Source of the DNA: Algimonas arctica
Lineage (GTDB): Bacteria > Pseudomonadota > Alphaproteobacteria > Caulobacterales > Maricaulaceae
NCBI RefSeq assembly: GCF_014652695.1
Contig: NZ_BMZH01000017.1
Location: forward strand, 1 to 46,375
DNA length: 46,375 nt
Reading direction: 5' to 3'
Shown here: one piece after another, positions 1-7,518 of the stretch
How positions within the stretch are numbered: position 1 is the stretch's first letter
How the letters are laid out: every line of letters begins with the position of its first letter
The notes under the pieces: generated by a model
Database searches by the model: none
What the model was told of the DNA's origin: nothing
Seen by the model: the letters and a program-made list of their open reading frames with translations, nothing else
Made by a program: the position numbers and the translations under genes

Positions 1-2
1 AC

Positions 3-141
3 GTTGTTTTAGTCTGTCTCATGCTTCACTCCATAAGGATGGAGGTGAGCAAAGTCTCTCTTAGCCCAGGCTCAAATCTGTGCCATGAGCGCTGACGTCA
101 GACAGGCTCAAATCTGTGCCATGAGCGCTGACGTCAGACAG
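3..141 (-). mobile_element. Left copy of a terminal repeat, probably the promoter end of an insertion sequence
   Basis: Positions 3-105 are an exact inverted copy of 46273-46375. Read on the minus strand, the repeat ends in an ATG at 22-20 opening a frame M-R-Q-T-K-T-T that runs off the window. A GGAG ribosome site lies 6 bases before the ATG, inside a CTCCAT/ATGGAG hairpin. An AT-rich-coded start behind an occluded ribosome site is typical of transposase genes, so I infer the upstream end of an IS element. The last 36 bp (70-105) is repeated in tandem at 106-141 in this copy only. The transposase family cannot be named from seven codons. It could instead be another dispersed repeat at which an assembly broke. 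Confidence 0.45.
70..141. repeat. Tandem duplication of a 36-bp unit at the repeat tip
   Basis: Two identical 36-bp units (70-105 and 106-141) start with GCTCAAATCTG and end with GACGTCAGACAG. Each holds the 10-bp palindrome CTGACGTCAG. The inverted copy at the right end of the window has only one unit. This fits a slip or recombination at the element end, or two element tips abutting. Confidence 0.8.
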
Positions 142-222
142 ATGCGACTTCATGTGACACGGTTAGTGTTCGACAGCTGAAAATGGTCTTAACTCAACGC
201 GGTGAATGCGGCTTAACGCGAC

Positions 223-258
223 AAAAAAAAACACCTCCCAAACACCGGGCTTGGAAGG
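223..258 (-). terminator. Rho-independent terminator of the TonB receptor gene
   Basis: On the minus strand an 8-bp stem (CCTTCCAA with TTGGGAGG, one G-T pair) is followed by a run of T about ten bases long, 33 bp past the receptor stop codon. It closes the lipoprotein-receptor transcript. Confidence 0.75.
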
Positions 259-290
259 CGATAATATTGCGCGATTTGGGCGACTGTGGT

Positions 291-2906
291 TTAGAACCGA
301 CGCTTCAAACTCGCCGCGACTGTAGTCCCAACATTATAGTCATCAATGATGATCGACGTCCCATTTAAGGTTTGGCTAGCCTCATAGCGGTCATCCAAAA
401 TATTTTGGATTTTGAAGCCTAGCTCATAGTCTCCACCACGCACTTTGAACGGAACATTGGCCACAAGATCAAGACTGATCGGAAGCTGTTCTTTGATCGA
501 AGGCAAACCGTTCGACAAATCTTCGACCGCGCGAATCCGCTCAGACGTGTAATTCACCAGTAGGAAAACATCCCACCCGGCTTCGTAATTCTCGATACCA
601 AACTGCAGATTAACAAGGTGATCACTTTGCCCCTGTAATTTCCGACCATCCGTATACAGGCCGGCGGCTGAAATCGTGACAGGCGTGACACCGCGAGAGG
701 GATCAACGGAGGGCGGCGTGATGCTCACCATGCCATCGGCAGAGACTGAGCTATCGACATAGGTGTAGTTCGACCGGATCACGAAATCCTGCCCGCCCAG
801 CCACGTATTCAAGACCGGGAACTTGTCCGAAATTGCGAATTTCTTTTCAAACTCCAGCTCCAGACCATAAAGCTCTGCGCGCGGCGCGTTGATAAAGCTC
901 GTCGCGTTACTTTCACCCAAGCCGTTAAAAATGAATTCTTCGATCGGGTTCGTCAGGTCTTTGTAGAAACCGCCAACTGTGATGAACTGCGTCGCCCCGA
1001 AATAATATTCCAACCGGGCGTCAATATTCGTGCTTTCCGAATTGGTCAGGAAAGGGTTCCCGACGAAACGGTCATCTGTGTCCGTATTGACGAAAATCGA
1101 CGGGGTAAGTTCGCGAAATTGTGGACGGTTGATCGTCTTAGATGCCGCCAATCGCAGCTGCCAATTATCGGCAAACGTATAGGTCGCCGTCACTGCTGGG
1201 AGGAGATAGTTTTCATCGAGCGGATCGAACTGAAAGTAAGACCCCCCAACAAGCGACTGCTCAATGGCGGTTTCCTGTTGCGATGTTTCGTAGCGAAGAC
1301 CGCCAGATATCCGCAGGTCCGGGAAAAATTCAGTTTCCAGCGCGACATATCCGCCAAAGGTTTCAAGCGTCGCAAAGGACAAATCCGGGAAGCCGGTCGT
1401 GCCGCCACGTCGAATTTCCAACACGCCCGCATCAACAACCGCGTCAGACAAGATTAAATCAATGCGCGATTCACGCAATTGTGCCGGAACAGTGCCGAAA
1501 TAACGGAAATCAGATTGCGCAGAATCGCGGCTTTTATCAAGATAGGCTCCGCCAAATTTAATCTCATATTCGCGTGCGCCCACATCAAACGGAACCGCAA
1601 AATCGAGGCCCAAATCGAGGGTCGTATCATCCAGTTCAGAGAAGCGAATGTCGTTATTTGTGCCCGGGCGATTGAACTGAAAGCGAAACCCTAATCCGTC
1701 TTCGAAATTCTCATAATTGACACGGCGTTCGTAAGGCGCATCGCGCGCCGCCTTGGCGTAGGATGCCCGCCACGTCACTTCAGCATCATTGAGCGACGGA
1801 ATGAAATGCTCACCCAGCAACTGCCCCATATAGACCTCACGCTCAAACCACTCGGTAAAGTCCTGACGGAAAAACCGATCTTCGCGATCCTCGCCCGTAA
1901 TGATGCGTGCTTCTGCGGAGGATTGACGCGTGGCCAGCCCGACGATTTGCACCAAATTGTTCTCATCGAGCTCAACACCAATGCCGAGCATACCGTTCAG
2001 AGACACCGTGTTCTCAGTCGATTCACGGAAACCGGAATCCAGCAAAACAAGCTCACCATTCCCGCCAATATTGGCCGTATTGTCCTCACCGCGACGCGTT
2101 TCCCAACTATTGTCATATCCAATCGTGGCCAACACACCGATGCTTTGACCACCATCAAGGTCAAATCGATTGCCCGCAGACAGACGCCCGCCGCCATTGA
2201 ACGGAAGCGCGTCATCAGTATCAATGACGAGCGTGTCGAAATTCTCGAAATTGCGCGTCGGGACACCGTTGGCATCCAGCGCGGGCAAATCGCGAAGTCC
2301 ATCATCAAAACCGAGCCAATCAGAGTCAGACCCCGCGTAGACAAGCCCTTTGCGGTTTGTTGTCGTCGTATTGTACGACCCGTTTATCGAGAGTTCTAAG
2401 AATTTTTCATCCGGCAACGCGCGCGTGCGAAGATTGATCGCCCCGCCCCCAAATTCGCCTGAAAACTCTGGGCTATAGGTCTTCTGTACGACGACATCGG
2501 CAAGGACTGAGGTCGGGAACAGATCAAGGGGCGCGACACGGCGCAGCGGTTCCGGGGATGGCAAAGGCGCACCATTTAACGTCGCGTAGGAATAGCGCTC
2601 GTTCAAGCCGCGCACGATCACGAATTTGCCTTGGCTCAAGGACAAACCTGTCACGCGGGTCAAGGCAGAGGCGATATCGCCGGCTCCGATTTGCGCAAAT
2701 GTATCCTCGTCCAAAACCGTCGTGATTTCCGAGGTGATTTTCTTCTCATTCGGAATGAAAACGCCCGTCGAGATGACTTCGTCCGAGACAGGTGACGGCG
2801 AAGCCGTATCCTGTGCGTTGGCCCCGCTCGGTATTTGGGTTAGCGCCGTCCCGATGAGGAGAGCGGCTAAATAGCTGTGTGTCGTTGGTTTCACGATGCG
2901 ATCCAT
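291..2906 (-). CDS. TonB-dependent outer-membrane receptor
   Basis: An 871-residue outer-membrane receptor that would import a ligand with energy from TonB-ExbBD. A signal peptide ending near residue 33 is followed by a TonB-box-like DEVISTG. The plug domain has VRGLNERYSYATLNGAPLPSP and the EFGGGAINLRT segment. The barrel follows and ends in the outer-membrane signature R-R-F. I chose the ATG at 2906; an in-frame TTG two codons upstream is less likely, and neither has a strong ribosome site. The gene lies 86 bp downstream of the duplicated-domain lipoprotein on the same strand and shares its terminator, so the two probably form an operon. The tandem Pho-box-like array ahead of the lipoprotein suggests expression under phosphate starvation. 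The substrate is unknown; a phosphorylated organic compound is a guess from context only. Confidence 0.9.
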   Translation of the reverse strand: MDRIVKPTTHSYLAALLIGTALTQIPSGANAQDTASPSPVSDEVISTGVFIPNEKKITSEITTVLDEDTFAQIGAGDIASALTRVTGLSLSQGKFVIVRGLNERYSYATLNGAPLPSPEPLRRVAPLDLFPTSVLADVVVQKTYSPEFSGEFGGGAINLRTRALPDEKFLELSINGSYNTTTTNRKGLVYAGSDSDWLGFDDGLRDLPALDANGVPTRNFENFDTLVIDTDDALPFNGGGRLSAGNRFDLDGGQSIGVLATIGYDNSWETRRGEDNTANIGGNGELVLLDSGFRESTENTVSLNGMLGIGVELDENNLVQIVGLATRQSSAEARIITGEDREDRFFRQDFTEWFEREVYMGQLLGEHFIPSLNDAEVTWRASYAKAARDAPYERRVNYENFEDGLGFRFQFNRPGTNNDIRFSELDDTTLDLGLDFAVPFDVGAREYEIKFGGAYLDKSRDSAQSDFRYFGTVPAQLRESRIDLILSDAVVDAGVLEIRRGGTTGFPDLSFATLETFGGYVALETEFFPDLRISGGLRYETSQQETAIEQSLVGGSYFQFDPLDENYLLPAVTATYTFADNWQLRLAASKTINRPQFRELTPSIFVNTDTDDRFVGNPFLTNSESTNIDARLEYYFGATQFITVGGFYKDLTNPIEEFIFNGLGESNATSFINAPRAELYGLELEFEKKFAISDKFPVLNTWLGGQDFVIRSNYTYVDSSVSADGMVSITPPSVDPSRGVTPVTISAAGLYTDGRKLQGQSDHLVNLQFGIENYEAGWDVFLLVNYTSERIRAVEDLSNGLPSIKEQLPISLDLVANVPFKVRGGDYELGFKIQNILDDRYEASQTLNGTSIIIDDYNVGTTVAASLKRRF

Positions 2907-2992
2907 GTTCAAAATCGTTCAGTCAGGTTGGGTCGGCGACAGGGGACGCCGCCGACCGCTCGACCCGGACACAAAGGCCCGGGCCTTAAAGG

Positions 2993-5740
2993 TTACTGGT
3001 CGACCAGAAGGGTCCAGCCTTGATACCAAGTGTCGTTCGCGTCCTCGACGGCGCCGATATAGGTCACGGCGTCAAAGAAAGGGTCGACGGCATTGACGTT
3101 GGTCGCTGTGACAGCCTGCTCCGGCGCACCGGGGACATAGGTTTCGTCCGCGATTGTCGTGCTGCCGACGGTCACATTGTTGGAGCCTGCGGCCAAAACC
3201 GTGGCTTGAGCCGCGTCACCCGCATCGCCGTCAGTTTCAAGATTGGCCACGTTGCCCACGATCATCATGGAGTTGAGCTGGATGCGGCCTGCCGTGGCTT
3301 CCACGGCTGTTGCCGCGTCATCAATGTCAAAGCCTGCATCCTGAAACCCTGTGACAATGCCGTTATAGAGGGCAGCATTTGTCCCGGCGCGGAGCACGAT
3401 GCCCGTATCGCCAGAATCACCGCCCACGAAAGTCACGTTGGAAATTATCGGGTTGGAGCGCGGGGTCAGCCCGTTATTGGACGAGCGGTTATCGCCTTCG
3501 ATGGCCCGGTCGCCCGCGCCGTCCGCTTGGTCGACAATGACATATTGAACCTTCCCGGCCCAACCATCTGTCCAATCAAGGCTATCATCGCCAATCCCCG
3601 TCAATACGAGGTGTTTGACATTGACCGTGCCGCCGAAGAACTCGACGCCGTCATCGACATTATTGTGGACTTGGACGTAATCAACCTGCGTGGCGGATCC
3701 GACCCCTTGGAAAGCAATGCCGTTTAGCTCGTCCTCATCATTGATGAGATTGCCCGCGAAGGAAACGCGCGTGTAAAACAGATTGCCGCTATTATCATCT
3801 GATGCGCCGCCGCCAAACAGCCCGGAGGAGCCTTCGCCGGATTTCTCACATCCCACCGCGCCGCCTGTGGCTGTGCCGTCGATACAATCATTGATCGGCG
3901 CGCGACCATTGATGATCAAGCCGCCCCATTTCCCGCGATCATTTGCCGTGTCCGCCGTCCCGAACACTTCGTCACGCGATGTCATATTGATCGGCGCCGT
4001 GCGCGTTCCGTTAGAGCGGATTTGCGACCCACGGGAGATAACCAGATAGTCTGTTCCCGTTGCGGCAAACACCGTTGTGCCCGCATCAATTGTCAGGATC
4101 GCGCTTGAGCGGCCTGCAATCGGATTGGCTGTATCGCCGCCAAGGTCTTCGCCGATGAAGACGGCACCTTCGAGCTGATAGACGAAATTATTGTTCAACC
4201 GAACATTGGCTGTGATTGTGCCCGTCAGTGAGCAGATTTGCTTGCCGCCGACAACGTCGCCCGTGGAGAGCGTGCCAGCCGGACATTCTGTCGGACTTTC
4301 GAACAAGCCGAAGGTCCAGCCTTGCGCCCAGTTGCTATCCTTGGTTTCCGTCGCTGAGAAAGCCCCGATATATCCGGCATTCTCAAAGCCTGCGAGCATG
4401 GGGTCTGTTGCGGTCACGGCTTGCTCGGCTGCCCCGGGGAAGAATTCATCCGCCAGAGAGTTGTTGCCCTGAACTACGTTCGGGCTGCCTGCGATCGCGG
4501 TTTCCGTGTCGAAAGCGGGTGTGTCGTCACCGGATTCGATATTGTCGTTATTGTCGAGGAAGAGAGACGCAAAGGACAATTCGCCACTCGAGAGATTATT
4601 GAGCGTCGATTCTTCATCGACATCTACGCCCGCATCTTGGAACCCGACGATGACGCCGTTTATAATGCGCCCTTCAGTGCCCGCACGAACGACGATGCCA
4701 GAATCCCCTGAGTCACCCCCAAGGAAGGTGAAATTAGAAATCAGAGGGTCAGACGTGGGCGTCAGTGAATTATTCGAAGACCGATTATCCCCTTCAATAC
4801 CCCGGTCGCCCGCGCCAGGACCTTGCTTGACGAGCACATATTGTGCGCCGCCGACCCAACCATCGGTCCAATCAAGGCTATCATCGCCAATGCCGGTTAG
4901 AACGACATAGTCACACACGACGGAACCACCGAAAAACTCAACCCCGTCATCCGCGTTATTATGGATCTGAATATGGTCACAGGTCGTGCCCGAGCCGACC
5001 CCTTGGAAGGCGATACCGTTTAGCTCATCTTCGTCATTGATTAGGTTGCCCGCATATTTGACCTGTAAATATTGCAATGTGCCCGAATTATCAGACGGGT
5101 TTGCGCCGCCAAATAAGCCCGAAGACCCTTCGCCAGACTTCTCACACGTGGCTGAACCGCCGATTGCCGTACCATCAATACAATCATTGATCGGCGCGGA
5201 CCCGTTAATGATCAAACCGCCCCATTGTCCGCGGTCATTCACCGGGTCAACCGTCCCTGCAATATCTTGGATCGAGGTCATAATGACTGGCTCGGTCACG
5301 GAACCACGGGCATTCAAACGGGAACCGCGAGACACAACGAGATAGTCTTCGCCCGCTTTACCAAAAATTTGTGTTCCGGCAGGGATCGTGAGGGTCGCAT
5401 TGCGGCCTCCGTCTTCCCCAATAAATACGGCGCCTTCCAGCGCGTATCCATTATCCGCTGACAGGGTCAGGTTTTCCGTGACTGTGCCCGTGATTGTGCA
5501 GGCAATGACGTCCGTGTTGCCTGTGGTAATCGTTTCCTGCGTCGTTCCCGTATCGCAACCCGCCGCCCCAACGAGATTAATCTCTGTATTCCCACTCCCG
5601 CTACCGCCGCCAGACGTGGGCGGGTTGATTATGACGCCCCCCGTTTGTCCGGGCGAGGACGTTGTGCTGCCGCCACAAGCCGACAGGGCCAGCCCAGCTG
5701 CTGTGGCCAGAAGGGCGCATTTTAAGGACGAGTTGAACAT
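2993..5740 (-). CDS. Large lipoprotein made of two copies of a ~430-residue domain, partner of the TonB receptor
   Basis: A 915-residue lipoprotein: signal peptide with lipobox LSAC (Cys22), a Ser/Gly/Thr linker to about residue 55, then two homologous halves (about 60-480 and 481-915). Each half carries LEGAVFIGED, NDRG-WGGLIINGxAPINDCIDGTA, CEKSGEGSSGLFGG, LINDEDELNGIAFQGVGS, IGDDSLDWTDGW, EGDNRSSNN and GGDSGDxGIVxRAGT, and ends in YIGA...QGWT. The repetitive beta-rich pattern and evenly spaced Asp residues suggest a right-handed beta-helix with metal sites (inference). Similar proteins are found beside TonB receptors, but I know no proven function. The ATG has GAGG 7 bases upstream, within a leader that can fold two ways. 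A tandem Pho-box-like array lies 109-148 bp upstream of the start. The copies differ at many DNA positions, so the duplication is old. Confidence 0.85.
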   Translation of the reverse strand: MFNSSLKCALLATAAGLALSACGGSTTSSPGQTGGVIINPPTSGGGSGSGNTEINLVGAAGCDTGTTQETITTGNTDVIACTITGTVTENLTLSADNGYALEGAVFIGEDGGRNATLTIPAGTQIFGKAGEDYLVVSRGSRLNARGSVTEPVIMTSIQDIAGTVDPVNDRGQWGGLIINGSAPINDCIDGTAIGGSATCEKSGEGSSGLFGGANPSDNSGTLQYLQVKYAGNLINDEDELNGIAFQGVGSGTTCDHIQIHNNADDGVEFFGGSVVCDYVVLTGIGDDSLDWTDGWVGGAQYVLVKQGPGAGDRGIEGDNRSSNNSLTPTSDPLISNFTFLGGDSGDSGIVVRAGTEGRIINGVIVGFQDAGVDVDEESTLNNLSSGELSFASLFLDNNDNIESGDDTPAFDTETAIAGSPNVVQGNNSLADEFFPGAAEQAVTATDPMLAGFENAGYIGAFSATETKDSNWAQGWTFGLFESPTECPAGTLSTGDVVGGKQICSLTGTITANVRLNNNFVYQLEGAVFIGEDLGGDTANPIAGRSSAILTIDAGTTVFAATGTDYLVISRGSQIRSNGTRTAPINMTSRDEVFGTADTANDRGKWGGLIINGRAPINDCIDGTATGGAVGCEKSGEGSSGLFGGGASDDNSGNLFYTRVSFAGNLINDEDELNGIAFQGVGSATQVDYVQVHNNVDDGVEFFGGTVNVKHLVLTGIGDDSLDWTDGWAGKVQYVIVDQADGAGDRAIEGDNRSSNNGLTPRSNPIISNVTFVGGDSGDTGIVLRAGTNAALYNGIVTGFQDAGFDIDDAATAVEATAGRIQLNSMMIVGNVANLETDGDAGDAAQATVLAAGSNNVTVGSTTIADETYVPGAPEQAVTATNVNAVDPFFDAVTYIGAVEDANDTWYQGWTLLVDQ

Positions 5741-5746
5741 GTAATA

Positions 5747-5807
5747 GCCTCACGAGGGACAAAAATTCGCCTGTGAGGGACTCAAAAACATTCCCTCACC
5801 TTGAGGC
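5747..5807 (-). promoter_or_regulatory. mRNA leader with two mutually exclusive hairpins, one covering the ribosome-binding site
   Basis: In the sense RNA (minus strand) one GAGGGA can pair with either of two UCCCUC copies. Fold 1 is an 8-bp perfect stem GUGAGGGA/UCCCUCAC (5792-5799 with 5773-5780). Fold 2 pairs GCCUCA and GAGGGA (5807-5792) with UCCCUC and UGAGGC (5759-5747), burying the GAGG ribosome site at 5748-5751. The folds cannot coexist, which is the layout of a translational switch. No known riboswitch class is recognised. Confidence 0.45.
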
Positions 5808-5848
5808 AGCCCATCACCACTTTATTGTGACGCGCGAGCAACCAATCT

Positions 5849-5888
5849 GTGTCGCTTCGATGAAAGGCTCGTGAAAGTTCAATGACGC
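5849..5888 (-). promoter_or_regulatory. Tandem Pho-box-like array (four 7-mers, 11-bp period) upstream of the lipoprotein-receptor operon
   Basis: Minus strand: GCGTCAT, 4 bp, CTTTCAC, 4 bp, CTTTCAT, 4 bp, GCGACAC. The PhoB consensus is CTGTCAT, 4 AT-rich bp, CTGTCAC/T. Hand count gives 11 of 14 for the first pair and 10 of 14 for the second. Four half-sites in register would allow two PhoB dimers. The array lies 109-148 bp before the lipoprotein start. Confidence 0.6.
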
Positions 5889-5929
5889 CAAACCGCCATT
5901 TGAACCCAAGCTATTGAATTAAAAAGAAA

Positions 5930-5957
5930 AAGGTCCGCCCCCGGAAGGGCGAACCTT
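5930..5957. terminator. Bidirectional terminator between the TPR and lipoprotein genes
   Basis: AAGGTCCGCCC and GGGCGAACCTT form an 11-bp stem with one mismatch. T runs follow on both strands. It lies about 30 bp past the stop of the minus-strand TPR gene and so separates it from the lipoprotein transcript. Confidence 0.8.
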
Positions 5958-5988
5958 TTTTCATTATCCTTATGACCGCTTTAGCGCG

Positions 5989-6546
5989 TTATTTTAGCGT
6001 GAGAGTCGCCATTTGCTCAGTCACTGCCGTCCAGCCCGGCCGCAAGCTCAAGGCGCGCGCATAAGCGTCGCGCGCGGCATCTGTCTCGCCTGACATCTGG
6101 TAAGTCAGACCCAAGCCATATTCGGCCAACGGCGCGTGGCGACTCTGATCATTACAGTCTTCGAACTTACGGCGTGCCGTCGTCAGGTCATTCGACATCA
6201 TCGCGGCAAAACCATGACCAATCGATTCCAGCCCACGATCATTTGCCAAATCACCCGCGCGGGTAAAATCCTTTACGGCATTATCTTGTCGACCTAGCGC
6301 CATTTGGTGCAGAGCCCGACGCGCATAGAGTTGCGAGCGCACATCAGCCTTAGGGGCAGAGGCGCGTAACGCTTTTGTGCAGGCTCTGACGGCACGCGAT
6401 GAGCTGTCCACGGACAGACAATCATTCAAAGCGGCATGGGCGGGTGACTGTACCGCGTTCAACCCTGTGGGGGTTAAAGTCTCGTTGGCTGCGGCGGTCC
6501 CCGTCATCGCCAAAACAAGTGTCGCTGAGAGTAAAAGTGTTTTCAT
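5989..6546 (-). CDS. Small exported TPR-repeat protein
   Basis: A 185-residue protein with a Sec signal peptide (cleavage after the AAA near residue 20), hence probably periplasmic. From about residue 35 it is helical with repeats of TPR type: LYARRALHQMALGRQDNAVKDFTRAGDL, FAAMMSNDLTTARRKFEDC and YGLGLTYQMSGETDAARDAYARALSLRPG, the last a clear TPR unit ending in the usual Pro. TPR proteins hold other proteins together; no enzymatic residues are seen. The ATG has GGAG 7 bases upstream. The gene is monocistronic, closed by a terminator, and its promoter region holds two Pho-box-like sites and a perfect inverted repeat. Its place beside the lipoprotein-receptor operon suggests a role in the same response, but that is inference. 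Confidence 0.8.
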   Translation of the reverse strand: MKTLLLSATLVLAMTGTAAANETLTPTGLNAVQSPAHAALNDCLSVDSSSRAVRACTKALRASAPKADVRSQLYARRALHQMALGRQDNAVKDFTRAGDLANDRGLESIGHGFAAMMSNDLTTARRKFEDCNDQSRHAPLAEYGLGLTYQMSGETDAARDAYARALSLRPGWTAVTEQMATLTLK

Positions 6547-6626
6547 ATGAGCGCTCCGACTGCAGGCTGAATATTATTGGTGAAACGACACGTTCGATCG
6601 ACGTCCAAACATGTCGCATTAGTCTT

Positions 6627-6644
6627 GTGAAGATTATGTGACAT
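6627..6644 (-). promoter_or_regulatory. Pho-box-like site B upstream of the TPR gene
   Basis: Minus strand ATGTCACATAATCTTCAC matches 10 of 14 specified Pho-box positions by hand count, 81 bp before the TPR start. It overlaps the 13-bp palindrome TTATGTGACATAA (6634-6646), so another dimeric regulator is also possible. Confidence 0.4.
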
Positions 6645-6671
6645 AAACGTCATATTAAAGTCAAGATATAA

Positions 6672-6689
6672 ATGACACTTATGTGACAA
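6672..6689 (-). promoter_or_regulatory. Pho-box-like site A upstream of the TPR gene
   Basis: Minus strand TTGTCACATAAGTGTCAT matches 12 of 14 specified Pho-box positions, with an AT-rich ATAA spacer. It shares the TGTCACATAA core with the site ahead of the Oar-like receptor (45036-45053). It lies 126 bp before the TPR start, inside the left arm of the 6674-6708 inverted repeat. Confidence 0.5.
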
Positions 6690-6708
6690 TTCACGTCACA
6701 TAAGTGTC
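6674..6708. repeat. Perfect 14-bp inverted repeat with 7-bp spacer
   Basis: GACACTTATGTGAC (6674-6687) and GTCACATAAGTGTC (6695-6708) are exact complements around AATTCAC. No T run follows on either strand, so it is not a usual terminator; an operator is more likely. Each arm also reads as a Pho-like half-site pair in opposite directions. The rest of the 6547-6991 gap (about 6710-6990) has only short hairpins such as CGCGCCT/AGGCGCG at 6944-6960, and no gene I can support. Confidence 0.75.
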
Positions 6709-6991
6709 GTTAAAAAAATTCCTTGCGCATTCACCCTACACCGCAGCCTTTGCGATGCGCTCAAACGGGGAGCAAATGGCTTTTAAACGGGACGGTAGGT
6801 CCTGTTAAAAAGCCCCTGAATGATCGGAGTAATCGAGGGGAATATAAGGGTAGCGCAGCAATGGCGCGCGCCGCGTGTATTTCGCAAAGCGGCCGGCCGC
6901 TAGCTCCGGAAAATAAGCCGTATAGCGCGGGAGTTTAGAAGGCCGCGCCTCACAGGCGCGACACTTTAGGGGGATTTAAACTGGATAGAGG

Positions 6992-7168
6992 TTAGGCGTT
7001 TGCCTTGCCGCCCATCTGAATCAGCGTATCTTTAATTTGTAGCTTTTGTCGTTTGAGCTGTGAAATCTTCACATTATCTGGGGCGGGGCTTCGAAGCTCT
7101 CGGTCAATCTGGTGTTCGATATTCCCGTGACGGGATTGTAGTTGTTCCAAATGAGCCGATAGTGCCAT
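6992..7168 (-). CDS. YdcH/DUF465-family small coiled-coil protein
   Basis: A 58-residue helical protein. ALSAHLEQLQSRHGNIEHQID and VKISQLKRQKLQIKDTLIQM have the heptad pattern and K-rich second helix of the DUF465 (YdcH) family, whose function is unknown. I chose the ATG at 7168 because GGAGGT lies 4 bases upstream; an ATG four codons earlier sits before that ribosome site. It faces away from a second DUF465 gene starting at 7239, about 70 bp away, so the two relatives share a divergent promoter region. No signal peptide or membrane segment. Confidence 0.75.
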   Translation of the reverse strand: MALSAHLEQLQSRHGNIEHQIDRELRSPAPDNVKISQLKRQKLQIKDTLIQMGGKANA

Positions 7169-7238
7169 GAAGACCTCCATTTACGGTTTGTGGAAATGCA
7201 CAATAGCACAATCTCGCCAACACCGCTAGAACCCCTCC

Positions 7239-7496
7239 ATGACAGATAGTTCAGACAGTTCAGATATCCCTAACGCCGACCCCGAACTCACGGCGGAAGA
7301 GGAGGCCGCGCAAGACCTCGATCTCTTGCAACGGTTGAAATTGGAACATCGCCGGATTGATCAAGAAATCAACGCGCTGGCAGAAACCGGTGTTGCTGAC
7401 ATGTTAAAAGTCAAACGGATGAAGAAGATCAAACTCTCGATCAAAGATCAGATTGCCTATCTGGAAAACCAAATTACGCCGGATATCATCGCATAA
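7239..7496 (+). CDS. Second YdcH/DUF465-family protein with acidic N-terminal extension
   Basis: An 85-residue protein with a Ser/Asp/Glu-rich first 25 residues and then the DUF465 helical pair: LLQRLKLEHRRIDQEINALAE and MLKVKRMKKIKLSIKDQIAYLE. The second helix resembles the IKDTLIQ segment of the divergently transcribed neighbour, so they are probably ancient duplicates. Function unknown. No strong ribosome site is seen before the ATG. The C-terminus converges with the GGDEF gene, 22 bp away. Confidence 0.7.
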   Translation: MTDSSDSSDIPNADPELTAEEEAAQDLDLLQRLKLEHRRIDQEINALAETGVADMLKVKRMKKIKLSIKDQIAYLENQITPDIIA

Positions 7497-7518
7497 CGTG
7501 CGAAAACCGAACCGGCGG

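Noticed and set aside
6723-6938. A 71-codon plus-strand open frame in the largest gap
   Set aside because: No ribosome site, no recognisable family and composition unlike neighbouring genes.
6805-6975. A 57-codon minus-strand stretch without stops
   Set aside because: It has no ATG, GTG or TTG start, so it is probably chance openness of GC-rich DNA; a transcribed RNA here cannot be excluded.
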